A stretch of 64,000 nucleotides of DNA from Leptolyngbya sp. CCY15150 (GCF_016888135.1 NZ_JACSWB010000147.1:1-64000), one strand, 5' to 3'. Counted from the stretch's first letter, positions 17,948 through 28,442 are shown. Notes: generated by a model from the letters alone, not told the origin. Made by a program: numbers and translations.

Positions 17948-18916
17948 CTATTGTACAAGCTCTAGGAGATTGAGCAAGGTGACATCCCACACCAATCGAG
18001 GCTGAACGAAGGTGAGTAAACAGCGCCGGGCTTGTTCTAGATGAGGGAGAGCGGCGGCCTGCTGGTGGGTGTACCAAAGTTTTTGCTGCCAATAGTCCAC
18101 TAGCCATAGCTGAGTTTCTGGGGGCTGGGCGGCTAGGGTGCGGGCTAGCTCCAAGGCGGATCGCAGGGTGGTGGGCAGGGTGGCGATCGCCTCCAAAATC
18201 TCGGGAGGAATAGTTTGCAGTTGCTGCCAGTTGGCGATCGCTTCCCCAGGACTGCCCTGGGCTAGGGCGAGAATATCCGGTTGCTCTAGCAGTTCTGTCT
18301 GGCCGACCTGGGTCAACACCTGAGCGATCGCCGTTGGCTCCAGTCGCCGAAAGGGAATGCTCTGGCAGCGGGAGACGAGGGTGGGCAATAGCGAATCTAG
18401 GCTAGGGGCAATCAAAATCAACGTAGCTCGACCGGGCTCTTCTAGGGTTTTGAGCAGGCCATTGGCGGCCGCCTCGGCCATGGTATTGGCGTCGTCTAGG
18501 ACGATCACCGAACGGGGCGCTTCCAGGGGCGGGCGACCGAGAAACTGAGCAATGCGGCGAATTTGTTCGAGGCGAATTTGAGGCGGTGTGCGACGTTTAA
18601 CGCCCTGCTCCTCCGCTTCTGCCGCCGTCAGCAATTGCCCTTGGTGGAGATAGGTGGGCTCCACCCACAGCAGGTCAGGATGGTTGCCCTCGGTAATGCG
18701 CTGACGTAGATGGGAGGCGCGATCGCTGCCATCTTGGTTCTGTAAGCCTCCCTGAAGCAAGCATTCGGCAAACGCCCGCGCCGCCAAGCGCCGACCAATG
18801 CCCGGTGCTCCCACAAACAGATAGGCCGGCGCAACCCGCTCTTGGGCGATCGCTGCGGTCAGGAGTTGAACGGCTTGGGGTTGTCCAATCAGCCCGGAAA
18901 ATGGGTCGGATACCAT
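17948..18916 (-). CDS. holB: DNA polymerase III delta' subunit
   Basis: Part of the clamp-loader complex of the replicase. The AAA+ region begins FSGLIGQPQAVQLL. Its Walker-A equivalent is the degenerate GAPGIGRRLAAR, as expected for delta', which does not hydrolyse ATP. IVLDDANTMAEAAANGLLKTLEEPG and LVSRCQSIPFRRL follow as in the family. The zinc module is missing: no cysteine cluster lies between Walker A and B. The ATG at 18916 (MVSDPFSG) is chosen. Its 5' end overlaps tmk by 28 bp, so the two are translationally coupled. Confidence 0.92.
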   Translation of the reverse strand: MVSDPFSGLIGQPQAVQLLTAAIAQERVAPAYLFVGAPGIGRRLAARAFAECLLQGGLQNQDGSDRASHLRQRITEGNHPDLLWVEPTYLHQGQLLTAAEAEEQGVKRRTPPQIRLEQIRRIAQFLGRPPLEAPRSVIVLDDANTMAEAAANGLLKTLEEPGRATLILIAPSLDSLLPTLVSRCQSIPFRRLEPTAIAQVLTQVGQTELLEQPDILALAQGSPGEAIANWQQLQTIPPEILEAIATLPTTLRSALELARTLAAQPPETQLWLVDYWQQKLWYTHQQAAALPHLEQARRCLLTFVQPRLVWDVTLLNLLELVQ

Positions 18917-19572
18917 TGGCTTAACCATCGCAACATGGCGGCTTGGATGTGCTGGGCAACGGTCACTTCATCCGACATGGCGTCAATCTGTTCAACGGGG
19001 TAGGTCGCCTGGGCAAACACCTGGCTAAAGCCCTGGCGTACCCGTTGATGAAACGCTAGGCTGGCCTGCTCCATGCGATCGCTCTCTCCCCGCGCCTGGG
19101 CCCGACCTAACCCTACGTCGACTGGAACATCCAGCCACAAGGTTAAGTCACTAACTAGACCGCCCGTAGCAATTTGATTGAGCTGATCAATCAAGGTCAG
19201 GTCTAACTTGCGCCCATAGCCCTGATAGGCCACCGTGGAAGCACTGTAGCGATCGCATAAAATCCACACTCCCGCCGCCAATCGAGGCTTGAGCCAATGG
19301 TCTACATGCTGGGCCCGGTCGGCTGCATAGAGCAATAGTTCTGAGCGATCGCTCAGGGGTTCTTCTGGAGATGTATCCAGCAGAAGTTGGCGAATGCGTT
19401 GCCCCGTGAGAGTGCCCCCTGGCTCCCTCGTCACCACAATATCTGTGATCTGCCCCTCTGCTTGCAGAGACTGCACTGCCGGTAATTGGCATAACCAGCG
19501 ATGGAGGTAGCGAAGCTGCGTCGTTTTGCCGCCGCCCTCTCCTCCTTCCATCACAATCAACTTGCCTGTCAT
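18889..19572 (-). CDS. tmk: thymidylate kinase
   Basis: Tmk phosphorylates dTMP to dTDP. The P-loop is EGGEGGGKTTQL at residues 9-20, a slight variant of the usual EGxDGAGKTTQ. TREPGGT, LLYAADRAQHV and CDRYSASTVAYQGYGR are the DR(Y/H) and substrate-binding motifs. LDVPVDVGLGRAQARGESDRME is the lid region. Start at ATG 19572 (MTGKLIVMEGG), 227 residues. It is the first gene of a tmk-holB operon, a common arrangement in bacteria. Confidence 0.94.
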   Translation of the reverse strand: MTGKLIVMEGGEGGGKTTQLRYLHRWLCQLPAVQSLQAEGQITDIVVTREPGGTLTGQRIRQLLLDTSPEEPLSDRSELLLYAADRAQHVDHWLKPRLAAGVWILCDRYSASTVAYQGYGRKLDLTLIDQLNQIATGGLVSDLTLWLDVPVDVGLGRAQARGESDRMEQASLAFHQRVRQGFSQVFAQATYPVEQIDAMSDEVTVAQHIQAAMLRWLSQWYPTHFPG

Positions 19573-20080
19573 GCCGCGCTGTGCAATTTCCGCCAATCGT
19601 TTGAAAAATGAGCTCGTCTATAATACTCTAAGGCCACGCAGGTCTTGAATAGTCTACCAACTGAACAAATCAACGAATTCAACGGATTCCATAGACGAAC
19701 TATCCCGGCCAGGTCTCTGTTGTGGTGAACGGTCTACTAAGGATCCATCCCCCCATACTCATATCGACCCTTGAGTAAACCCTGTTTTAGCAAAACTCGT
19801 TAAGGTGGAGTTGAGGGTCTGTCTGCTCTATATCCTTCGACATCCTGGGGAACCTGGCGTAGCACGCTAGCGATGAATGTTCGGTGTACCACCTTGCTGA
19901 TCCCATGGTCCTATAAGGTTCCTGTTGATCACTGGTTGAGGTCTCTCTTGTTAGATTCTATGGGCGCTGAACGGTGGCATCTCCTCGCGACGATTATCAC
20001 ATTGATTAGTTGCTCTTGCCCGTAGCAAATGCTTGCATAGAGCTAGATCCAGTTTTTAGTCCGCTTAGCCGGAGTCACTT
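19573..20080. other. gene-free divergent region
   Basis: About 510 bp between tmk and the divergent small gene. A 50-codon frame from about 19872 has no ribosome site and is not credited. No repeats or RNA genes were recognised. Confidence 0.4.
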
Positions 20081-20434
20081 ATGGCACGTTATACAAGTTT
20101 ATTTACTCTTGAAACCCCCGCAGAACGCTTTTCCGTGATGCTGGCGGAGGTGCTGATGATATGCAACTTCGATATTATTTACGACACGGGTGACTATTTG
20201 ATGGCTCGGGAAGTGCCGGGATCCGTGGTTTTTGGCAAGCTCGTAACGGTGGAAGCCCTCATCGATCGCAATGTGACGACAGCGACGGAGGTACGCCTCA
20301 AGCTAGTCATTAAAAATGAAGAACTGCCGCTGCACACTCAAAACCACTGCCGCGATATGTTTGACCACGTCAATCAAGCGATCGCCGATCATCGTCAATG
20401 GAAATTGGTGGAATATGCCTCAACCCCAGCCTAG
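20081..20434 (+). CDS. conserved cyanobacterial protein of unknown function
   Basis: A 117-residue soluble protein with mixed alpha/beta character: MARYTSLFTLETPAERFSVM, then strands around FDIIYDTGDYLMARE and TEVRLKLVIKNEELPLH, and a C-terminal helix. I believe similar short proteins are widespread in cyanobacteria, but I know no function. Two possible terminator stems follow it. It has no membrane segment and no metal site. Confidence 0.65.
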   Translation: MARYTSLFTLETPAERFSVMLAEVLMICNFDIIYDTGDYLMAREVPGSVVFGKLVTVEALIDRNVTTATEVRLKLVIKNEELPLHTQNHCRDMFDHVNQAIADHRQWKLVEYASTPA

Positions 20435-20498
20435 GCATAGCGCTTGAGAAGCTGAGTCTAAACCTGTTGGCAGCCATGGTGCAATCTTGATCGTACCG

Positions 20499-20534
20499 CC
20501 CTAGCCATGGATAGATGAGTCCCGACGGCTAGGG
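20499..20534 (+). terminator. possible terminator stem
   Basis: CCCTAGCC (20499-20506) and GGCTAGGG (20527-20534) form an 8-bp stem with a 20-base loop, 65 bp beyond the small gene, followed by CCGTTCTT. The T run is weak. Confidence 0.4.
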
Positions 20535-20676
20535 CCGTTCTTCATGGTGAACGGGTCGAACCTGGGTTCGATAATGTTAATGAGGCCACGATGGCTGAGT
20601 AGGATGCGTTCGGCGGGTGTAGCCGTAACGCATCAAAGCTTGCGAGAGGATGCGTGACGATAATCCTGATTCTCTA

Positions 20677-20747
20677 GTAGGTTGGGTCAGCGTCACTCAA
20701 CGAAGTCTAAGCTGGTGCTGGGGTTCATGTTGCTCAACCCAGCCTAC
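20677..20747. repeat. cyanobacterial GTAGGTTGGGT inverted repeat
   Basis: GTAGGTTGGGTCAGC at the left and GCTCAACCCAGCCTAC at the right are near-complementary arms around about 40 bases. Such TAGGTTGGGT palindromes are widespread repeats in cyanobacterial and other genomes. The position, in a long gap between convergent genes, is typical. Confidence 0.6.
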
Positions 20748-20884
20748 GCAAAAGTTGTCAGCCAACCAGATTGAAGGTGCCGTTGTTCTACCCATAACGG
20801 CACCCGTGATTCTATAAGTTCAGCCTAGAGTTGAGGATCACCTACCTGCCTCATGACGCCTCAACGCCGCTTCAGCTCCTCCTG

Positions 20885-20917
20885 CCGATGGAGCCATCAT
20901 CAAGCTGGCTCCATCGG
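20885..20917 (-). terminator. bidirectional terminator of the FHA gene
   Basis: CCGATGGAGCCA (20885-20896) and TGGCTCCATCGG (20906-20917) are perfect 12-bp arms with a 9-base loop. The stem lies about 70 bp past the FHA gene stop on the minus strand. On the plus strand it is followed by CTATTTAAA. Confidence 0.65.
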
Positions 20918-20988
20918 CTATTTAAACGAGACTATCGGAACAAAAACGTTTTGATCCTTGCCCACAGGTGATTGAGATCTCTCATCAG

Positions 20989-21462
20989 TCATATGATTCT
21001 TAGATCCGTATCCGGTTCATCCGAGTCATCATCATCATCGTCATCCCCATCCACCATGTTGGGGCTGATCAGGGTGATGTCAAATTCATCGGGTGGCACG
21101 GTGGAAACCGCATCCCGCTTGAGAGAGTAATAAAGAGCGTAGACCTGTGGGCCAAAGATCACCTTATCTTCGTCTTCAAGGTCATGGGCCTGAACTTTGC
21201 GGCCGTTGATCAACAGCCCATTGGCGCTGGGTTTACCCTTAAGATTGCCATCAACAATTCGATAGTAAAAACTGCCATCATCGTTCGGCAACTGCACGAG
21301 GGTGGCGTGGCGGCGCGAGACAAATTGAGAGACTAACCGAATATCACACTTAGGATCACGACCAATCGAATACACCGGACTATCCAAAGTGAACTCTCGC
21401 CGTCCTTTATTGTCTTCTATGATCAGTAGGTGATTTTGGTGAGGTTCTGAAGGCATGGACAA
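20989..21462 (-). CDS. FHA-domain protein
   Basis: A 157-residue protein with one forkhead-associated domain, which binds phosphothreonine peptides. The recognition residues are present: G34-R35 in YSIGRDPKCDIRL, S49-R-R-H52, and N81-G82. The C-terminus is a very acidic tail with seven consecutive Asp (VDGDDDDDDDSDEPD). It presumably reads Ser/Thr kinase signals in the cytoplasm; no kinase gene adjoins it. A 12-bp stem downstream is the likely terminator. Confidence 0.88.
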   Translation of the reverse strand: MSMPSEPHQNHLLIIEDNKGRREFTLDSPVYSIGRDPKCDIRLVSQFVSRRHATLVQLPNDDGSFYYRIVDGNLKGKPSANGLLINGRKVQAHDLEDEDKVIFGPQVYALYYSLKRDAVSTVPPDEFDITLISPNMVDGDDDDDDDSDEPDTDLRII

Positions 21463-22083
21463 CTGGTAGTGCGACTACTAACTAAACGTAGGTTTTACTG
21501 AAAAAGGCATACTTATAATAGACACCCCATGGGCGATCTGCACCCTCCTAGGTCAGCAGATGTACATCAGCGATCGGAGATGGGGCATCACATGTCAGAG
21601 GCTTCTGGATTCTAACCTCTGAATTCTCTTTTCTAACTGTACTCCTAGTCCCGTTGAACAGATCAAGATGTACCGATTATTCATGATCCTGCTGGAACGT
21701 TCCTACCATGGGCAACCCAAGATAGTCTGGTTCTGGCTGGGGGATAGAGCTTTAGGCCTCAGCAGAGGGTTGACTCATCTCAACCTAACATTCTCACCTC
21801 GGCTTCTGCTGCGAGAGTGGTACTAAATTGTGGTTGTACTAAATTGTATAAGCACTGGCGCTAAATGGATGACTGAGATGCGCTATGCCCCGTAGCTTCT
21901 CTTTCCCACCCTGGTGTTGAATAAGCCCACGTTGCACAAGCCTACAGTGAACTGACTTGGAAGGCTCGTCTGAATGTTCTCCCATACCCTAACCCGAGAT
22001 CTGCTTTAGCCGCATCTAACTTGACTATTACAGCAGGTTTCACCTGTATCTGGACTAATTCGCTTCCTAATGCATGGTTAGGT
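21463..22083. other. gene-free region
   Basis: About 620 bp between the FHA gene and the end of the copper ATPase gene. I see no ORF with a ribosome site, no tRNA and no strong palindrome. Confidence 0.4.
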
Positions 22084-24468
22084 TTATGGCTTGTCTATCG
22101 TGGAATGGCGATACAGCAGAAGGGAATTGGACACCACCGTAATGGAACTGAAGGCCATGAGGGCTCCAGCCGTAGGTGGACTGAGTAGAATGCCGAACCC
22201 TGGTAGCAACACTCCCATTGCCAAGGGGATGCCGATTAGATTATAGGCTAACGCCCAACCTAGGTTTTGGCGAATGGTGTTGAAGGTGGCTTGGCTAAGG
22301 CGAATGGACTCGACGACGTCCATGAGGCGATCGCGCATGAGGATAATATCGGCGGTTTCGATCGCCACCTCGGTTCCTGAATGGAGGGAGATGCCAACGT
22401 CGGCTTGGGCCAGGGAAGGTGCGTCGTTGATGCCATCTCCAACCATGGCGACTCGTTGTCCCTTGGCCTGTAGCTGGGCGATCGCGTCGGCTTTGGCATC
22501 GGGGCGGACACCGGCGAGAACCTGGTGGGGTTCTAGGGCCAGTTGCTCAGCCATGACTTGGGCTGAAAGGGCGCGATCGCCGGTGATCATCATGACGGTG
22601 AGGCCCATCTGCCGCAGCCGATCTAGGGTGGCCCGCGCATCGCTCCGTAGTTCGTCAGCGATGGCAATGAGACCCACGGTGGTCTGGTCTAGGGCAACGT
22701 ACACGATGGTTTTACCTTGACGGGCAAGCTGATCGGCCAGTTGCTGGGTGGCAGGGGCGATCGCCACTTGTTCTTGGCTCAACCAGTCCGCAGTGCCTAG
22801 GCGCACGACCTGATCGCCGAAACGAGCCACCACGCCGGAGCCGGGGTAGGTTTGCACGTCTTGAACGGTCAATCGCGATAGCGCTTGGGCATCGGCCGCC
22901 TCGCAGATCGCCACAGCTAGGGGATGACGGGTGCCTGCTTCTACAGTGGCAGCGATCTGCAGCAGATACTCAGCGGTGATCTCGGTGGTTTGGGGGAGGC
23001 AGTCGGTGACGGTGGGATGCCCGGTGGTCAAGGTGCCGGTTTTATCAAACACCAGGGTGGTGAGCTGATGCACCTTTTCCAGCACATCGCCACCTCGCAA
23101 TAACAAGCCGCGCTCTGCCCCCATCCCCGATCCCACGAGCAGAGCCGTGGGGGTGGCCAGACCTAGGGCGCAGGGGCAGGCAATCACCAAGACTGCGATC
23201 GCCAGTTTGAGGCTCAGTAAGAGGGGGGAAGCGGCGGTGGGGGTGATCATGGCAGCGAGCCCATGCTGCATCATATGGTCTGAACCCTGTAAGACCATGG
23301 GCCAGAGGCGGGTGCCCAAGCCATACCAAAAGAGGAAGGTCAGGCTAGCGATCGCCATGATGCCGTAGGTGAAGTAGCCCGCCACCGTATCGGCCAGGCG
23401 CTGGATTGGCGCTTTACGGGTTTGAGCGGTTTCAACGAGCTGAATAATCTGCGCCAGGGTGGTGTCTTTGCCAATGCGGGTGGCCTGAATGGCGATCGCT
23501 CCTGATTGGTTGAAACTCCCGGCTACAACCCGATCCCCCGGACGCTTGACCACCGGCATTGCCTCGCCGGTGAGCATAGACTCATCCACTGTGGTTTGCC
23601 CTAGAATCACCTCGCCATCCACTGGCAGCTTGTCTCCCGGCAGCACCTGCAGCCATTGCCCAACCTGCACCTGCTCAGCGGGGATCTCCTGGTGGTCAGC
23701 GGTGAGCGATCGCTCTAGGTCGGAGCGATCGACCACTAGCCTTGCGACCGTCGGACGCAGGGCCAATAGGGCACGAAAGGCCTTAGCTGCCCGTTGCCTT
23801 GCTCGCTGTTCTAAGGTTCGTCCCAGGACAATAAAGCCCACCAGCATGACGGGCTCATCAAAAAAGCATTCCCAGCCCAGTTGGGGCAGCAGGAGGGCCA
23901 GCACACTGGTGCTGTAGGCGGTGACCGTGCCCAAGCCCACCAGGGTATTCATGTTGGGCATCCATCGCCGCAGTCCTCGCCATCCGTCCACCAAGATCGG
24001 TCGTCCAGGGCCGAGCAGGGCTAAGGTCGCTAATCCCCCGTGAAAGCCGATGCTGCTGAGTCCCGGTATGCTGGGAAACCCTAGATGATCAAGGTGCCCT
24101 AGGGTAGACAGCAGCAGTAAGAGCGTGGCGATCGCCAATTGCCAGGAGGAGCGATCGCTCTCGGTGGTGTCAGGAGATGCCACCGATGGGCCAGAGTCAG
24201 CAGCTTGGCGCACATAGCTGGGAAAGCCCGCCTCGGTGAGCTGCGTAGCCAGGGTCTGCTCCACAACGGCTCCATCACATTCCACCAATGCTGTTTCGGT
24301 GACCAAGTTCACCGTGGCGCTCACAACTCCGTCGCACTGCTGGAGCTGGTGTTCCACCGCACGCACGCAGCCTGCACATTTCATGCCGCCAACATCCAAC
24401 ACAAGGGTGCGGGGCTGATCGGTTAGTAAGGTCTTAGATGCCGGAGCAGAATTGGGAGCCGTTTGCAT
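22084..24468 (-). CDS. copper-transporting P1B-type ATPase (CtaA-like)
   Basis: A 794-residue copper pump. The N-terminal heavy-metal-associated domain has GMKCAGC (C31, C34). Eight membrane helices are expected. The transport motif CPC is at 431-433 in [14 protein letters not shown], and the phosphorylation site is D475 in [12 protein letters not shown]. The actuator motif TGEA is near 300 and [14 protein letters not shown] is in the C-terminal third. Cyanobacteria have CtaA (plasma membrane) and PacS (thylakoid), which supply plastocyanin and cytochrome oxidase. The [14 protein letters not shown]-terminus and the length favour CtaA over the shorter PacS. It is monocistronic, with no copper chaperone or regulator next to it. 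Confidence 0.9.
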   Translation of the reverse strand: MQTAPNSAPASKTLLTDQPRTLVLDVGGMKCAGCVRAVEHQLQQCDGVVSATVNLVTETALVECDGAVVEQTLATQLTEAGFPSYVRQAADSGPSVASPDTTESDRSSWQLAIATLLLLLSTLGHLDHLGFPSIPGLSSIGFHGGLATLALLGPGRPILVDGWRGLRRWMPNMNTLVGLGTVTAYSTSVLALLLPQLGWECFFDEPVMLVGFIVLGRTLEQRARQRAAKAFRALLALRPTVARLVVDRSDLERSLTADHQEIPAEQVQVGQWLQVLPGDKLPVDGEVILGQTTVDESMLTGEAMPVVKRPGDRVVAGSFNQSGAIAIQATRIGKDTTLAQIIQLVETAQTRKAPIQRLADTVAGYFTYGIMAIASLTFLFWYGLGTRLWPMVLQGSDHMMQHGLAAMITPTAASPLLLSLKLAIAVLVIACPCALGLATPTALLVGSGMGAERGLLLRGGDVLEKVHQLTTLVFDKTGTLTTGHPTVTDCLPQTTEITAEYLLQIAATVEAGTRHPLAVAICEAADAQALSRLTVQDVQTYPGSGVVARFGDQVVRLGTADWLSQEQVAIAPATQQLADQLARQGKTIVYVALDQTTVGLIAIADELRSDARATLDRLRQMGLTVMMITGDRALSAQVMAEQLALEPHQVLAGVRPDAKADAIAQLQAKGQRVAMVGDGINDAPSLAQADVGISLHSGTEVAIETADIILMRDRLMDVVESIRLSQATFNTIRQNLGWALAYNLIGIPLAMGVLLPGFGILLSPPTAGALMAFSSITVVSNSLLLYRHSTIDKP

Positions 24469-24869
24469 AACTGTAAAAAAATCCGTATGAATAGCACAAC
24501 CCTAGACCGGATGGTTTCACCCTTGCTGCCGATAGGGGTGCCAACACACCAACCGCTGGACAGTGGCGCATCTACTTTGAGCTTAAAAGATTTCGGACGG
24601 TCTTACCCAAGATCGCAACGGTTTCTTCAGGCTTACCCAGGTTAGAAGATCTGCTGGATGACGCCATCACTACCAGGAGGCTCCCGCGCAGGTGCATCAC
24701 CTCGTACAATGAAGGTCGGTGTTGTCCTGCCTGCTGTTTTGGGAGATGCGCTTGATCCCCCGCCGGTGTCGAGTAGGGTGACGCCAGATTCTCCCTCTCC
24801 GAACGAAGGCTAGCTAGGAACCAGTCCGATCGGTGAGGTTGCTGCCCGTTATGCTGTTAAGTCGCGTTT
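24469..24869. other. gene-free divergent region
   Basis: About 400 bp between the ATPase gene and hisA, which diverge. No operator of known type and no small gene was recognised. Confidence 0.4.
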
Positions 24870-25643
24870 ATGGATATTATCCCAGCTATTGACCTGCTGA
24901 ATGGACAATGTGTGCGCCTCTACCAGGGCGACTATAGCCAGTCAGAAGTGTTTGATGAACATCCGGTCGCCGTTGCCCAATCCTGGGTTGAGCAAGGGGC
25001 TACCCGTCTCCATTTAGTTGATCTAGATGGGGCCAAGGCCGGCCATCCGGTGAATCAAAAAGCGATCGCTGCCATCCTCAAGGCAGTAGATGTCCCGGTG
25101 CAGGTGGGCGGTGGACTCCGCGATCGCCAAAGTGTAGAACAGCTCCTAGATTTGGGCGTTCAGCAGGTGATTGTGGGCACCATCGCCGTTGAGCAGCCAG
25201 ATAGGGTTGCCCAGCTTTGCCAAGACCTGCCCCAGCGCATCATCGTGGGGATTGACGCCCGCAATGGCAAGGTGGCTACCCGAGGCTGGCTAGAAACTTC
25301 AGAAATTGACGCGATTGATCTGGTAACCCGCATGTCTGCTGCGGGGGCCAGTGCCATTATCTATACGGATATTCATCGAGATGGCACACTGCAAGGCCCG
25401 AACTGTGACGCCCTGCGAGAGGTGGCGATCGCTAGTCCTGTGCCGGTGATTGCCTCCGGAGGCATTAGCCACACTCGTGATTTGCTCAGCCTGCTGGGGC
25501 TAGAGTCCCTAGGGGTCACGGGTGTCATTGTCGGACGCGCTTTGTATACCGGTGCGCTGTCCCTGCCCGAGGCGATCCGCGCTGTGGGTTCCGGTCGCTG
25601 GCAAGATGTGCCCCCCGATCTAGGATCATCTGCCCTGGCCTGA
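24870..25643 (+). CDS. hisA: ProFAR isomerase (histidine biosynthesis)
   Basis: HisA isomerises ProFAR to PRFAR, the fourth step of histidine synthesis. The (beta/alpha)8 barrel shows the catalytic Asp8 in [15 protein letters not shown] and the second catalytic Asp in [16 protein letters not shown]. The phosphate-binding glycines are in [10 protein letters not shown] and IASGGISH. The 257 residues are normal length. It is isolated from other his genes; hisD lies 4 kb further on the other strand, as usual for scattered his genes in cyanobacteria. Confidence 0.96.
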   Translation: MDIIPAIDLLNGQCVRLYQGDYSQSEVFDEHPVAVAQSWVEQGATRLHLVDLDGAKAGHPVNQKAIAAILKAVDVPVQVGGGLRDRQSVEQLLDLGVQQVIVGTIAVEQPDRVAQLCQDLPQRIIVGIDARNGKVATRGWLETSEIDAIDLVTRMSAAGASAIIYTDIHRDGTLQGPNCDALREVAIASPVPVIASGGISHTRDLLSLLGLESLGVTGVIVGRALYTGALSLPEAIRAVGSGRWQDVPPDLGSSALA

Positions 25644-26217
25644 TCTTTAGGTTCAGCCCAGGCTGAGTTCGCCCTAGGGAGCGATCGCCTGGGCCGAGGT
25701 TCACAATTCAGAAAACCCATGGATCGCTGTAAGGGCCAAGGATTGCTCCTAGGACATCTCGACTAGAGCACGATTTCAGAGCATCGGTGATTACAGCGCG
25801 CAAGCCAGAATGGTATGCTGAACAAACTGTAGCCTAAGTCACGAAAATAGGCTGATCCACAGCCTATTGGCATGACCCAATAAGGCTGGGAGCTAAGACC
25901 TGTTGAACGGAACTTAGCAGGTTCTCTCCTGGTTTGCTACGGTGTATAGAAGGTTTTAGAGCTGAACGACCCTGCTACAGAATCCTCCTAGTTCCTCATT
26001 CAGACGGGCTGAACATCAAGGATACCTAGCGTTAGGAACCTTGGACAAGAGTCTGGATGATGCTCGATGAAGGGAGGATAAACCATAGCGTCCCGGTTCA
26101 GCGCATCGAGGTTTTCCGTATCCGTATCGGCATGGGTGACCTGGCGTGCAGCTTTATCTAGATGGCTCTCATTCAGTGCAAAAGCTAGCAAGATGAACTA
26201 TGAGGAGGGGAGGAATT
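25644..26217. other. mostly gene-free stretch before the antiporter
   Basis: About 570 bp. A 63-codon minus-strand frame (26000-26191) begins with TTG, lacks a ribosome site and shows no family pattern. The promoter of the small ORF and antiporter pair should lie at the right end. Confidence 0.35.
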
Positions 26218-26337
26218 ATGATGAATAGTCTTGCCTTCCCTGATTGCATACCTGTTGTTACGTCTAGTATTCAGGACAGCCTCAGCATGTCGCAGCGTTA
26301 TCGACCTCATTACTTAACGGTTAGCCCGTTTGCCTAA
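26218..26337 (+). CDS. putative 39-residue leader ORF of the antiporter gene
   Basis: A short frame begins ATGATG and encodes MMNSLAFPDCIPVVTSS through to YLTVSPFA. GGGGAGGAA directly precedes it, a strong ribosome site with about 4 bases to the first ATG. The stop ends 5 bp before the antiporter ATG, so translation could be coupled. The peptide matches nothing I recognise and lacks a membrane helix. It may be a leader peptide controlling expression or a small subunit. Confidence 0.45.
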   Translation: MMNSLAFPDCIPVVTSSIQDSLSMSQRYRPHYLTVSPFA

Positions 26338-26342
26338 GGTCT

Positions 26343-28442
26343 ATGGACGCACCCTTTGAGATCACGATACAGATGGTGATGACGATCATCGCCGGCATCA
26401 GCGCCCAAGTGGTTGCTGATTATCTCAAGGTTCCTAGTATTGTCTTCCTGCTGCTGTTTGGCATTGTGCTGGGTGCAGACGGTATTGGGTTGCTGCATCC
26501 TCAAGTCTTGGGGACAGGGCTGGAGGTCATCGTGGCCCTCTCTGTTGCTGTCATTCTTTTTGAAGGTGGCTTAAGCCTGCAGCTTAAAGAGTTGGGCAAG
26601 GTGTCGGGCAGCCTTCAAAATTTGGTCACGATTGGTACCTTAATTACCCTCATTGGTGGAGGTATGGCCGCCCACTGGCTGGGGGAATTTCCTTGGTCGT
26701 TGGCCTTTTTATATGCCGCGTTGGTGGTGGTGACGGGCCCCACAGTGGTCGCACCTTTGCTCAAGCAAGTGAAGGTCGATCGCCAGATTGCCACCCTGCT
26801 GGAAGGGGAGGCCGTGTTGATTGACCCCGTGGGAGCTATCCTCGCGGTGGTGGTCTTAGATGTCATCCTCAATGGTGACGCAGATTTTCTCTCGGTTGTG
26901 AATGGGTTGATTCTGCGCCTAGGCATTGGCGTGGTCATCGGCATGATCGGGGGATGGCTGCTGGGCTTCATTTTGAAGCGGGCAAATTTTTTATCCGAAG
27001 AACTCCGAAGCCTAGTTGTCCTTGCCGGCTTGTGGGGCCTGTTTGGCCTCGCCCAAACCATTCGCAGTGAGGCTGGACTGATGGCCACGGTGGTGGCGGG
27101 TATTGTCCTGCGGGCTTCCTCGGTGCCAGAAGAACGGCTGATTCGTCGCTTTAAGGGGCAGCTCACGATCCTAGCGGTATCCGTGCTCTTCATCCTCCTG
27201 GCAGCAGATTTGTCCATTGCCAGTATTTTTGCCCTAGGTCGCGGAGCGGTCTTCACGGTAGCTGTGCTGATGTTTGTGGTGCGGCCGCTCACGGTGTGGA
27301 CGTGTACCTGGACAAGCACGCTCAACTGGCGGCAAAAGCTATTTATTTCCTGGGTAGCTCCCAAGGGCATTGTCTCGGCGTCGGTTGCCTCTTTGTTTGC
27401 CATCCTGTTGACCGAGCGGGGGATTAGTGGTGGAGATGCGATCAAAGCTCTGGTGTTCCTGACCATTATTTCCACGGTGTTGCTGCAGGGGCTGACAGCC
27501 CGCTGGGTGGCCAAACTTCTGCGGGTGAATTCAACCGAGGTGACGGGTGCCATTATTGTGGGCTGTAATCCCATCAGTCGCCTGATCGCTCGGCTGTTTC
27601 AGGAGCGGGGCGAAACCGTCGTGCTGATTGACACCGATCAGGAGGCTTGTCGAGAGGCTGAGCGGGAAAACCTCACGGTCTTTGCCAGAAGTGCCCTCGA
27701 TACGGATGTGTTGGAAGAAGCCGGACTATCCACGGCGGGCACGTTCTTAGCGATGACTAATAATGGTGAGGTGAACTCTGTCTTGGCTCAGCGGGCAGCA
27801 GAAGAGTTTCAGCCCCCGCGAGTGTTAGCGGTGGTTCCTGGTGATGGCAAGACCAGCAATGCCGATCCTCAACCGAATAAAGCTGGCAAGGCGAATAAAT
27901 CTCCTAACCCTACGACGAACAAAACTAGGGTTCAGACTGCGTTCATGGACTTCATGCCGTTCAAAACCTGGAACCGCTATGTGGATGATGATGCGGTGAA
28001 ACTAGGGGAAACGACGTTGCGAGAACCGGGGTTGCTCTTTCAGCAAGCTCACCTGCGAGCGCTGACCCGGTCGGGTGAGTTGGTACCGCTGCTGCTGGAT
28101 CGGCAAAATCAGCTTCAGGTGATCCCCGCTTCGGAGGAGTTTCAAGCGGGCGATCGCATCATTTATCTTTTGCATGATCCCCGCCCTAAACTCTTGAAGC
28201 GGTTATCGGGGGGCACGAGTCCATCACGGCTGGCCATTGAGAAGCTGCCAGCCGTGGAGGAAATTCCCATGCCCATCGCGCCTCCTGAACAGGAAAGTAG
28301 CCCGCCCGCCGATAGCCTTGAGACGCCGACAACGCCTGGGGCAGGTTCAGCATCTAGCCCATCTACCCCGGATCCAGCGGAGGAGGAATCTGCAGCAGAA
28401 TCGGTGGCGACGCCTACCGACCCTAGTACTTCCTCTGAGTGA
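26343..28442 (+). CDS. CPA1-type sodium(potassium)/proton antiporter with cytoplasmic RCK-like domain
   Basis: A 699-residue protein. About 12 membrane helices cover residues 8-390, with the exchanger signatures ALSVAVILFEGGLSL, VVTGPTVVAPLL and GEAVLIDPVGAIL (acidic ion-binding Asp). A Rossmann-like TrkA-N/RCK domain follows from about 400 (IIVGCNPISRLIARLFQERGE, then VVLIDTD). A Ser/Pro/Lys-rich insertion of about 35 residues interrupts it, and a TrkA-C-like part comes near 550-610. The last 80 residues are Pro/Glu/Ser-rich and disordered. It likely regulates ion balance and pH in response to a nucleotide or ion. The tail and insertion are unusual. It is the main gene of a two-cistron unit with the 39-residue ORF. 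Confidence 0.88.
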   Translation: MDAPFEITIQMVMTIIAGISAQVVADYLKVPSIVFLLLFGIVLGADGIGLLHPQVLGTGLEVIVALSVAVILFEGGLSLQLKELGKVSGSLQNLVTIGTLITLIGGGMAAHWLGEFPWSLAFLYAALVVVTGPTVVAPLLKQVKVDRQIATLLEGEAVLIDPVGAILAVVVLDVILNGDADFLSVVNGLILRLGIGVVIGMIGGWLLGFILKRANFLSEELRSLVVLAGLWGLFGLAQTIRSEAGLMATVVAGIVLRASSVPEERLIRRFKGQLTILAVSVLFILLAADLSIASIFALGRGAVFTVAVLMFVVRPLTVWTCTWTSTLNWRQKLFISWVAPKGIVSASVASLFAILLTERGISGGDAIKALVFLTIISTVLLQGLTARWVAKLLRVNSTEVTGAIIVGCNPISRLIARLFQERGETVVLIDTDQEACREAERENLTVFARSALDTDVLEEAGLSTAGTFLAMTNNGEVNSVLAQRAAEEFQPPRVLAVVPGDGKTSNADPQPNKAGKANKSPNPTTNKTRVQTAFMDFMPFKTWNRYVDDDAVKLGETTLREPGLLFQQAHLRALTRSGELVPLLLDRQNQLQVIPASEEFQAGDRIIYLLHDPRPKLLKRLSGGTSPSRLAIEKLPAVEEIPMPIAPPEQESSPPADSLETPTTPGAGSASSPSTPDPAEEESAAESVATPTDPSTSSE

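Noticed and set aside
19872-20027. 50-codon frame before the 20081 gene
   Set aside because: There is no ribosome site and the composition does not look coding.
26000-26191. 63-codon minus-strand frame
   Set aside because: It starts with TTG, has no ribosome site and no similarity that I recognise.
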